Assembly (NCBI GenBank): GCA_020427005.1 | Contig: JAGQOY010000057.1 | Location: 1 to 36,244, forward strand | Source: Planctomycetales bacterium | Lineage (GTDB): Bacteria > Planctomycetota > Planctomycetia > Pirellulales > Pirellulaceae | Length of the DNA stretch: 36,244 nucleotides | Direction: 5' to 3' | Shown: positions 17,084 through 24,423 of the stretch, piece after piece | How positions within the stretch are numbered: position 1 is the first letter of the stretch | Layout of the letters: every line of letters starts with the position of its first letter | Made by a program: the position numbers and the translations under genes | Notes under the pieces: generated by a model | Seen by the model: the letters and a program-made list of their open reading frames with translations, nothing else | Databases searched by the model: none | What the model was told of the DNA's origin: nothing

Positions 17084-17555
17084 GGTTTCGATCCGTTAGT
17101 TTCTGGTGTGTGGCTTCTGAAGCATTAGTCAAGACAAAATTGCAATCTTATCGCTGTACAATCGGTCTCTTAAGGTCTGAAACAGGGCCCCCCCAATTGC
17201 GACCCAGTAACAAAATCGGGACCCAGTATAACGATAACTGAAAGGCTAAACACTGCGTTTGTGCGCACAAAAACGAAGATGCGAATCTTGGGCAGGCACC
17301 ACAAGCTCAAGTTCCTAGCCCTAAGTCCGCTGACACAGAATTAGCGGCAACGCTATCAGTTTTCTCAGCAAAAACTCGGATCAGAATCTTGCGCCGCTCG
17401 CTAAATGGGTCGGTTGCTAGAGTGAACCATGAAACGCCTGTAGAATTGTTGTCGAGTTGTTAAAAAGTGCCTCCACGGATTCCCCAAGCTCTTTTCAGAC
17501 AATGTCAACACTTGCTGGTTCATTTTGCAACCGCCCATATCAGAAATGAAATATT
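17084..17555. other. Divergent intergenic region with a 9-bp direct repeat
   Basis: This region separates the sulfatase from the GspF-like gene and should contain both promoters. A perfect direct repeat GACCCAGTA occurs at 17201-17209 and 17220-17228, a 19-base period that could be an operator or chance. No gene is supported. Confidence 0.4.
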
Positions 17556-18569
17556 GTGCCAGCTAAATTCACAACTCCGATGCTCATCAAGTTGTGTCAG
17601 GCATTGGGGTGCCAAGCTCCGCACAAATTCTCACTGGTCAAGCAACTACGCGAGCTTGCCAAGAGTTCTGATAGCGAACTCGCTTCAGTCGCAGGTAGCG
17701 TGGCAGATCAGCTTCAGAGTGGTCGGCCATTTATCGACTCATTGGGGCTTGCACATGCAACGCAAAGGAACGAACTTGCGGCCTGCATTCGCGTGGGCGA
17801 AGCCACAGACCAATTATCGGTTACGCTTCGTCAGTGGGCTACCATGCAGACCGCCAACACAGAATCCGAACGCGCATTGAGAGCTGCGTTGATCTACCCG
17901 GTTGGCCTCGTCATGACAACATGGATATCAATTACCTGGGCCAGTTGGAGACTTATTCCAGAAATCGCCAAGACGTATTCACTATTCTTTCAGGACTTTC
18001 CAACCTGGATCTTGTGGCTGCTATTCCTTAGGCAGCAAATTTGGTGGTTAGGGATCCTGATTGTTGGTTCCATGGTGTTACCAACTGCATTGTGGTTTCG
18101 CAAGCAATTGCCACTGCGTAGTGGAACTACTCTCGGAGGCTTCCGTCGTCTTCGCCTTGAAGCGCTTTGCATTAGACTCACACAATTGCAAATAGTGGCT
18201 CATCGACCTGTAAAAGAGATACTCGAAAACTGCATTTCAAATACAGTGCCAGAGCAATGCGCTGACGACGAAAATCTCACAGGTCTTATACTGGACCAAT
18301 ACATATCCCATTTGCCCACAGAAGCCCGGATGTTACTGCACTTCGTTGAATCGGGTTTGCTATCACCGAGTGACACTGCTGAGGAACTTGGCCAACTGGC
18401 TTCTCTAATTGAATGTCATGCCAACGATGCTTCCGACCGCAATGTCCGTTTTCTACCGATGTTGGTTTCCATAATCGTTGGTGTTGTTGTGCTCATTGCC
18501 TATATCGGACTAATTTATCTGCCATGGGTGATGTTACTAACTCGCATCGGCGAGGAAGCGGGTAGTTAG
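17556..18569 (+). CDS. GspF/PilC-like type II secretion inner-membrane protein
   Basis: The product has 337 residues, shorter than GspF/PilC (about 400), but both T2SF halves are visible. The first (about residues 25-130) has L-Q-S-G-R-P-F-I-D-S-L, then R-V-G-E-A-T-D-Q-L and R-A-A-L-I-Y-P just before helix 1. The second runs from about 205, with a final helix pair around F-L-P-M-L-V-S-I-I-V-G-V-V-V. Three hydrophobic regions lie at about 112-135, 160-180 and 300-330. GspF proteins form the membrane platform for pseudopilus assembly. It is followed after about 270 bases by a DUF1559 pseudopilin-like gene, so it may assemble or export that protein, but no GspE ATPase is near. The start is GTG; the ATG at 17580 is an alternative. 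Confidence 0.75.
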   Translation: MPAKFTTPMLIKLCQALGCQAPHKFSLVKQLRELAKSSDSELASVAGSVADQLQSGRPFIDSLGLAHATQRNELAACIRVGEATDQLSVTLRQWATMQTANTESERALRAALIYPVGLVMTTWISITWASWRLIPEIAKTYSLFFQDFPTWILWLLFLRQQIWWLGILIVGSMVLPTALWFRKQLPLRSGTTLGGFRRLRLEALCIRLTQLQIVAHRPVKEILENCISNTVPEQCADDENLTGLILDQYISHLPTEARMLLHFVESGLLSPSDTAEELGQLASLIECHANDASDRNVRFLPMLVSIIVGVVVLIAYIGLIYLPWVMLLTRIGEEAGS

Positions 18570-18672
18570 CTGCATTCAGGAAACTTGCTATGAGAGGTAT
18601 TTTCCTTAAGACAGCTTTATGAAGAAGTTCCGTTGAAATCGAAGAATTGTAGGAAGTTGCACACAATCGCTT

Positions 18673-18716
18673 CTAACCGCACAAAGTTGTGTAGTTAGAC
18701 GCTTAGAAATTTCTAA
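18673..18716. promoter_or_regulatory. Two adjacent palindromes upstream of the DUF1559 gene
   Basis: The first is CTAAC (18673-18677) with GTTAG (18694-18698) enclosing the perfect 12-base palindrome CACAAAGTTGTG (18680-18691). The second is the perfect 14-base palindrome TTAGAAATTTCTAA (18703-18716). Both lie about 130-170 bases before the DUF1559 start. Neither has a following T-run, so operator or RNA leader structure is likelier than a terminator. Function is inferred only. Confidence 0.4.
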
Positions 18717-18842
18717 CCTACGTGGAAGCAACCATTTTTTTTTGCTTCATTCCCACTAGAATTAATTGTCCGAAACAAATGTGCCCAGCCTGGATTCACT
18801 TTGTGAGACAAATTGGTGTCATCAAAATTATTAGGATTAATC

Positions 18843-19850
18843 ATGCAAAAACGTCAAGCGTTTACCTTGGTGGAGTTACTAGTGGTTATTGCCATTATTG
18901 GCATACTTGTAGGGTTGTTGTTGCCTGCTGTTCAAGCCGCTCGTGAAGCTGCACGGAGAATGCAATGCGCCAACAATCTCAAACAAATCGGTCTCGCAAT
19001 ACACAACCATGAGTCAACTTATAAATTCATTCCAGCGTGTGAGAAGGACATTCCTGCTGCCTCCTATCCAACTCCAGCCAATCCGTATGGACAACGAGCT
19101 ACCTACGGAACGTTGTTTCAAATTCTGCCTTACATGGAGCAGGGCAATCTGTATAAGCTATTCGACTCGAAACGATCCTATATCGACCCTTTCAATATGC
19201 CGCCTCCCTATGGCACACTGAGCACTGCTGCGTTTACGACAGTTCAAACCTATATTTGCCCTTCCACGCCTGACGCCCCATCGGATTATGGGCCTTACTT
19301 TCAGCTTTTGGGATTCCCTCCCGCCAATTTCATCTTACCGCGTACAGATTATGCCCCTATTAAGGGTTTGCATTCCTCGTTGGCAAGCTGTGCCGGCATG
19401 CCGAACCAATCTACAAACAATGCCATGCTAGGCACCGACGATTCTGAGAAACACTTTGGTATTAAGTTTGGTGAAGTTAGCGATGGCCTTTCAAATACTA
19501 TCTTGATCGGTGAAGAGGCAGGACGCCAGAAACTCTATTTTCGTGGCAAACCTTTGCCCGGTAGCACATTGTTGGACGGTGGTCTAACTTTGAACTCCTA
19601 CTATGGCGATCATAATGTGGCTCGCCAATTACGGGGTTACGCTGGCTCAGATATCAACAATCCCAGACTTGCTGGCTGTTCTGCGATCAATGTGTTTAAC
19701 GAAAACGGACTCTATTCGTTTCACTCTGGTGGAATTCAAGTTGTCATGGGCGATGGTTCGGTCCAGTTCTTGTCTGAAAACACCTCCACGACTGTGTTTG
19801 CGGGCCTAATTACACGCAATGGTGGAGAAAGCGTTCAGATTGAACAATAA
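18843..19850 (+). CDS. DUF1559 pseudopilin-like protein
   Basis: The ATG at 18843 is chosen because AGGA lies six bases upstream and it gives an intact type IV prepilin leader: M-Q-K-R-Q-A followed by F-T-L-V-E (7-11) and a long hydrophobic helix to about residue 28. The product is 335 residues. After the helix comes the DUF1559 opening A-R-R-M-Q-C-x-N-N-L-K-Q-I-G-L-A-x-H-N-H, and near the C-terminus the H-x(9)-D-G signature (F-H-S-G-G-I-Q-V-V-M-G-D-G-S-V-Q-F). This family is greatly expanded in planctomycetes and is presumed to be processed by a prepilin peptidase and displayed at the surface. A small lipoprotein follows 76 bases later, the usual pairing. Confidence 0.95.
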   Translation: MQKRQAFTLVELLVVIAIIGILVGLLLPAVQAAREAARRMQCANNLKQIGLAIHNHESTYKFIPACEKDIPAASYPTPANPYGQRATYGTLFQILPYMEQGNLYKLFDSKRSYIDPFNMPPPYGTLSTAAFTTVQTYICPSTPDAPSDYGPYFQLLGFPPANFILPRTDYAPIKGLHSSLASCAGMPNQSTNNAMLGTDDSEKHFGIKFGEVSDGLSNTILIGEEAGRQKLYFRGKPLPGSTLLDGGLTLNSYYGDHNVARQLRGYAGSDINNPRLAGCSAINVFNENGLYSFHSGGIQVVMGDGSVQFLSENTSTTVFAGLITRNGGESVQIEQ

Positions 19851-19926
19851 GCAGGCGTGTTAAGAGCGGAAAATCGGCAACCTTAGTTTGAAAGTTTCGC
19901 CCCAAGACATTTTTTAGGTGTATTCA

Positions 19927-20346
19927 ATGAAGCAAATGAGTCGTCTTGCATTGACTGTTTGTATGCTGGTCCTCAGTGGTTGCGCGAGTTCCACTGATTT
20001 GGTGCAAGTTTCAGGCAGTGTCACAGTGAATGAGAAACCAGCGGCGGGTGCTACTGTCTTGTTTCATCCTGAGGATCCGGCAGCGGTTACTGCCTCAGGT
20101 TCAGTCGCAGAGGATGGAACGTTCACCTTAGTTTCCGCCATGCAAAATGGCATTGCTCCTGGAAAATACAAGGTAACAGTCACTTGGCCGGATGCTTCCA
20201 AACAGCCCACAAAGGAACAGATCATGATGGGCACCGCGGAACCCGGCCCGGACCTTCTCAAGGGAAAGTATGCCTCACGCGATCGAACTTCATTGACAGC
20301 TGAAATTACACCTTCAACCACAACGCTAAATCCTTTCGAGCTCTAA
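19927..20346 (+). CDS. Small lipoprotein with carboxypeptidase-regulatory-like fold
   Basis: The start at 19927 is preferred to an upstream GTG (19918) because an AGG lies eight bases before it and it begins a lipoprotein signal: M-K-Q-M-S-R, hydrophobic core, lipobox L-S-G-C with C19. The mature 120-residue part is one beta-sandwich domain: V-S-G-S-V-T-V-N-E-K-P-A-A-G-A-T-V, then F-T-L-V and a P-G-K-Y-K-V-T-V turn, the pattern of carboxypeptidase regulatory-like/transthyretin-type domains. These proteins commonly follow DUF1559 genes in planctomycetes and are likely envelope-anchored; no enzymatic role is known. Confidence 0.9.
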   Translation: MKQMSRLALTVCMLVLSGCASSTDLVQVSGSVTVNEKPAAGATVLFHPEDPAAVTASGSVAEDGTFTLVSAMQNGIAPGKYKVTVTWPDASKQPTKEQIMMGTAEPGPDLLKGKYASRDRTSLTAEITPSTTTLNPFEL

Positions 20347-20747
20347 TACAGTTTTGCCAAAAATCCCCCCTGGCCGGCAAGCCAACTCGGGTGTGCCGGT
20401 CTTGAGGCTTGCATCGCGCAATCGCAGTTTTCAAATTGGCAAAATGTCTTTCCGTGGCTTCGGTAAGTCCGCCAAACTCTAAACATCTCCGGCCTACTAG
20501 CTGCATTGGCGCAAGCAATTCGAAGGGTACGGCCGAATCGCGACGTTTCACTCCTGCGCTATCCACGGCTTTCCCTGTGCGGCTCGTCGAATGCAGGTAG
20601 TGCGTTACAATGGGAATTGGGTGTGCAGGAAATTATCTGCTCAGACGCACATTGAACTTTGTGTAGTCTTCGAAAGAGAATTCTGTACCCTCTAACTGTT
20701 CGTGACGTACGGTAGCATGGAGTTAGCGCAATTGGAATAGTCTGGTC
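20347..20747. other. Intergenic region before the Ca2+-ATPase gene
   Basis: No convincing gene. A weak hairpin, GCAAGCC (20377-20383) with GGCTTGC (20406-20412), has a 22-base loop and no T-run, so I do not call it a terminator. An 86-codon minus-strand open frame here has no recognisable domain. The ATPase promoter should lie in this stretch. Confidence 0.4.
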
Positions 20748-23462
20748 ATGCAGAAGAACAAGGGTCCTGACAAAGAGGCAACGATCTCTTGGTACACCTA
20801 TTCGATCGACGAAGTGGCTGATCGCTTGCAGTCTAATTTGACGTTAGGATTGTCGACTGAAGAACACCGAGTCCGATTGACGCGTTTGGGTCCGAATACG
20901 ATCTTGAGTTCAACTGAGGTTCGTTGGCCTGAAATATTGTTGCGTCAATTTACGGATGTACTCATCTTGATCCTTGCTATCGCCGCAATGATCTCATTGT
21001 TCTTCGGCGACCTCGCAGACGCACTAACCATTCTGGCTATCGTGATTTTGAACGGAGTCCTTGGTTTTGTTCAAGAATGGAAAGCCGAACGCGCACTGCA
21101 GGCATTGACGAAATTGTTGGCTCCGCAATGTCGTGTTATCCGGGATGGAATTGAGGCTGTCCTCGAGGCGGCAAGCTTGGTACCCGGAGACCTGGTGCAA
21201 ATTGAGTCCGGAGATCGTATACCTGCTGATTTGCGAGTGATCCAAGCTCAAAATCTAATCATCGACGAATCTGCCCTAACTGGCGAATCACTTCCTGTAT
21301 TGAAACAGCAGGATCCCCTACCGGCGCAAACCCATCTAGCAGAACAAACATGCATGCTGTGGATGGGGACTGGTGCAACAAACGGGCGAGCCACGGGCAT
21401 CGTTGTGGCTACAGGAACCTCAACTGAATTCGGACGAATTGCTGGACTAACAGAATCCATTAGTCGCGAGCCGACCCCATTGCAAAGAAAACTAGCTGTG
21501 TTGGGGAAGCAGTTGGGGCTGGCCGCCATCGCAATTTCTATTGCAGTGGCAGCTCTGGGTTGGATGATGGGTAAACCGCTATGGGAGATGTTTCATACCG
21601 CAGTATCCTTAGCGGTAGCAGTGGTTCCAGAAGGATTGCCTGCGGTGGTGACTTTGACAATGGCCTTGGGAATCCGGGGAATGGTACGTCGCAAGGTGCT
21701 TTTGCGCCGCTTAAGAGCGGCAGAAGCTCTGGGAACTGCGACAGTTGTTTTCACCGATAAAACGGGAACTTTGACACAGAATCAAATGACCGTACAACGA
21801 ATCTGGCTCCCCGCCGGTGAAGTTGATGTGACTGGCGGTGGATACGACCCAGCAGGCCATTTCGAAGTAAAACGTGAACGCATTGACTATCGACAGCGCA
21901 GCGATTTGATCCAACTGCTGACAACCGGATTACGTTGTAATCATGCACAAGTTCTACGTGGCGAAGATGGCTGGCAAGAAAAGGGCGAACCAACGGAATC
22001 AGCATTAGTAATTGCTGCTTACAAAGCGTGGCTTGATCCCGGAAGTCAGTCCTCCCATGTGCAGGAATTCTCGTTCAACTCCTCACGCAAACGCATGACC
22101 ATCGTGGAGTATGGGAGTCAGGGGTTGGTCGCACATGTTAAGGGAGCTCCAGAGGTTTTGCTCGAGCTATGCACGCATATCCTGGATGGGGAACGGGTTC
22201 GCGAGCTCTCAGACCGAGATCTAGGGCTGGCTAAGTCGGCCTTCAGTGACATGGCCAGACAGGGCCTTAGGACGCTCGCTCTAGCCACTCGGCACCTGCC
22301 TCATGACGCTAATTTGGATGCAGAGTATGTTGAACGCGATTTGACGTTATTGGGTATCGTGGGGATGATGGATCCTCCGCGACCAGAAGTTCCTCAGGCA
22401 ATTAGGCTGGCACATAGCGCAGGAATTCGCGTGTTCATGATCACCGGCGACTCTGCAGAGACAGGCCTGGCAATTGCCAGGCAAATAGGCCTAAAAGCAA
22501 AACATGCTGTCTTGGGTCGTGAACTTAATGAACTGGACGATAGCCAACTGCTTTCCGCTCTCGAACAGGACGTTATTTTCGCTCGTACAACGCCAGAGCA
22601 TAAACTGCGCATCGTCAACGCCATGCAGGCAGCCGGTCATGTCGTAGGCATGACCGGCGATGGTGTGAATGATGCTCCGGCATTAAAAAAGGCTGATATC
22701 GGAATCGCCATGGGGCTTCGTGGTACGGACGTCGCCAAAGGTGCAGCTGATATCATCCTCACCGATGACAATTTTAGTTCGATCATTGGTGCCATTGAGG
22801 AAGGGCGTCGACAGTATGCAAATATACAGAAGTTCATTCACTATTTGTTGGCAAGTAATTTTGGCGAAGTGATTGCAATCTTTGTCAATATTGTTTTGGG
22901 CGGGCCGTTGATCTTACTGCCTGTTCAGATTCTCTGGATGAACTTGGTTACCGACGGTATGGCAGCGGTTGCATTGGGGTTAGAACCTGTCGAAAGGCTC
23001 TCGATGCGTCAACCGCCTCGAAGTCCTGAGCAAGGAGTGTTAACTCGTTCTGGAATGTATTTGATTCTTGCCTTGGGGACATTCATTGGCGCCGTTGCAC
23101 TGACTTTGTTTCTACTTTATTCAAAAAGTGAACACGTGGAATCGACTACTCGCGCAGGAACAGTTGCATTTACCGCGATGATTGTGGCCGAGAAGTTCAA
23201 TGTTCTAAATTTTCGGTCGTCCAGTTTGCCACTGGTCGCGATTGGGTTATTCAGCAACCCGTGGATCTTACTGGCCATTGCCGCATGCCTAGGCCTTCAA
23301 GTGGCGGCCGTGTATGTGCCCATGCTGCAAGTTTCCCTGCATACTTTGCCTCTAAGGCTACAAGATTGGCTGCTCATAATCTTGTGTTCAGCACCCGTGT
23401 TTGCGATCCCCGAAACAATTAAGTGGATGTTTGCCAGAGTTCCAGAAGACCAAGTCGAGTAA
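20748..23462 (+). CDS. Calcium-transporting P-type ATPase (P2A, SERCA-like)
   Basis: This is a complete 904-residue P2-type ATPase. It has T-G-E-S (178-181) in the actuator domain, phosphorylated D337 in F-T-D-K-T-G-T-L-T, M-T-G-D-G-V-N-D-A-P in the P domain, and about ten membrane segments. Ion-site motifs match SERCA: V-V-P-E295-G-L-P in M4, A-S-N-F-G-E in M5 (SERCA N768 and E771), and M-N-L-V-T-D-G in M6 (N796, T799 and D800). It should pump Ca2+ out of the cytoplasm using ATP. P2A pumps are close to Na+/K+-type pumps, but the M4-M6 residues favour Ca2+. It is convergent with the GDPD gene, leaving only 15 bases between stop codons. Confidence 0.93.
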   Translation: MQKNKGPDKEATISWYTYSIDEVADRLQSNLTLGLSTEEHRVRLTRLGPNTILSSTEVRWPEILLRQFTDVLILILAIAAMISLFFGDLADALTILAIVILNGVLGFVQEWKAERALQALTKLLAPQCRVIRDGIEAVLEAASLVPGDLVQIESGDRIPADLRVIQAQNLIIDESALTGESLPVLKQQDPLPAQTHLAEQTCMLWMGTGATNGRATGIVVATGTSTEFGRIAGLTESISREPTPLQRKLAVLGKQLGLAAIAISIAVAALGWMMGKPLWEMFHTAVSLAVAVVPEGLPAVVTLTMALGIRGMVRRKVLLRRLRAAEALGTATVVFTDKTGTLTQNQMTVQRIWLPAGEVDVTGGGYDPAGHFEVKRERIDYRQRSDLIQLLTTGLRCNHAQVLRGEDGWQEKGEPTESALVIAAYKAWLDPGSQSSHVQEFSFNSSRKRMTIVEYGSQGLVAHVKGAPEVLLELCTHILDGERVRELSDRDLGLAKSAFSDMARQGLRTLALATRHLPHDANLDAEYVERDLTLLGIVGMMDPPRPEVPQAIRLAHSAGIRVFMITGDSAETGLAIARQIGLKAKHAVLGRELNELDDSQLLSALEQDVIFARTTPEHKLRIVNAMQAAGHVVGMTGDGVNDAPALKKADIGIAMGLRGTDVAKGAADIILTDDNFSSIIGAIEEGRRQYANIQKFIHYLLASNFGEVIAIFVNIVLGGPLILLPVQILWMNLVTDGMAAVALGLEPVERLSMRQPPRSPEQGVLTRSGMYLILALGTFIGAVALTLFLLYSKSEHVESTTRAGTVAFTAMIVAEKFNVLNFRSSSLPLVAIGLFSNPWILLAIAACLGLQVAAVYVPMLQVSLHTLPLRLQDWLLIILCSAPVFAIPETIKWMFARVPEDQVE

Positions 23463-23477
23463 GCACAGTATCGCGTT

Positions 23478-24293
23478 TCACTCAATGGCTTGTCGTATGC
23501 CCAGAGGTCGGTCGGTGGTGATGGAATTTACGCCCATGTCTGCCAATCGTTTGGCAACTTGCGGTTCATTGATCGTCCATACGTGAAATTCAGTTCCCGC
23601 AGACCTGATTGCCTTGGCATAATCAAGATCAATTAGCGAGACGTTGCCATTGGTGCCCAAGCCGGTTGCTCGAGAATCCTTCAGGCCGGATACGACATCT
23701 TCAAGTGAAGGTTTCCACTGTCCGCTGACAGGATCCTGTTTATGACTTGTCAGCCAATTGGCTTTATATTGTGGCATTAAGCTGCGTGCTTCGGTTACTA
23801 CGCGTTGGTCGAAGCAAATGATCACGATTTGCTCGGCCTTTAGTCCCGATTCTTCAAGCTGTGGTTTCAGGAAAGGGAGGATTTCCGGGCCACACTTAAT
23901 TTCAACGAAGATCTGCTTGCCAACTGGTACCGTGGCCAACACTTCCATCAGCGTGGGAATGCGCTCCCCCACATACTTAGAATGTTTCCAGGATCCCACG
24001 TCCAGTTCGCGTAATTGCTGCAGAGTTGATGTGGAAATGGCCAAATCAGTGTGGGTAGGAGCTGTTCGCTTGGTCGAGTTGTCATGAATGCATACGATTT
24101 GATGGTCTTGCGTGAGGTAAAAATCCCCTTCTATGGCATCGGCATTCTGTTCCCACGCAAGTCGAAATGCCGCGAGGGTATTCTCTGGAGCATCGTAAGA
24201 GGCTCCGCGATGGGCGACGATAAACTGAGCTCGGGCAGTCACAGCAAGCATTCCTAAACACAGCGCACAGATACACACACGGACTATGGTCAT
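23478..24293 (-). CDS. Secreted glycerophosphodiester phosphodiesterase
   Basis: The 271-residue product has a signal peptide (hydrophobic residues 3-20, cleavage near T-A-R-A-Q) and a full GDPD barrel. H28-R29-G in A-H-R-G, E-N-T at 37-39, E55-G-D57 and catalytic H70 in C-I-H-D-N are all present, with F-V-E-I-K and the C-terminal W-T-I-N and S-I-T-T-D-R-P. It cleaves glycerophosphodiesters to glycerol-3-phosphate and an alcohol, outside the cytoplasm. I prefer the ATG at 24293 to the one at 24299 because the AGGAG is nine rather than three bases upstream. It lies 124-130 bases downstream of the sialidase-like gene on the same strand and may be co-transcribed. Confidence 0.93.
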   Translation of the reverse strand: MTIVRVCICALCLGMLAVTARAQFIVAHRGASYDAPENTLAAFRLAWEQNADAIEGDFYLTQDHQIVCIHDNSTKRTAPTHTDLAISTSTLQQLRELDVGSWKHSKYVGERIPTLMEVLATVPVGKQIFVEIKCGPEILPFLKPQLEESGLKAEQIVIICFDQRVVTEARSLMPQYKANWLTSHKQDPVSGQWKPSLEDVVSGLKDSRATGLGTNGNVSLIDLDYAKAIRSAGTEFHVWTINEPQVAKRLADMGVNSITTDRPLGIRQAIE

Positions 24294-24423
24294 CAACATG
24301 CACTCCTATAAAGTTCCAGCCAGATGAAACTAGCAATCCGTGATCAAGTACCGACAATATGGAGCGTCTTGAACCTAAGCCACGCCGCATTGCCCCGCAT
24401 TCAATAGGCCTCGCACTGGAAAA

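Noticed and set aside
20306..20566. 86-codon minus-strand frame in the gap before the Ca2+-ATPase gene
   Set aside because: It partly overlaps the lipoprotein gene, has no ribosome binding site and no recognisable domain.
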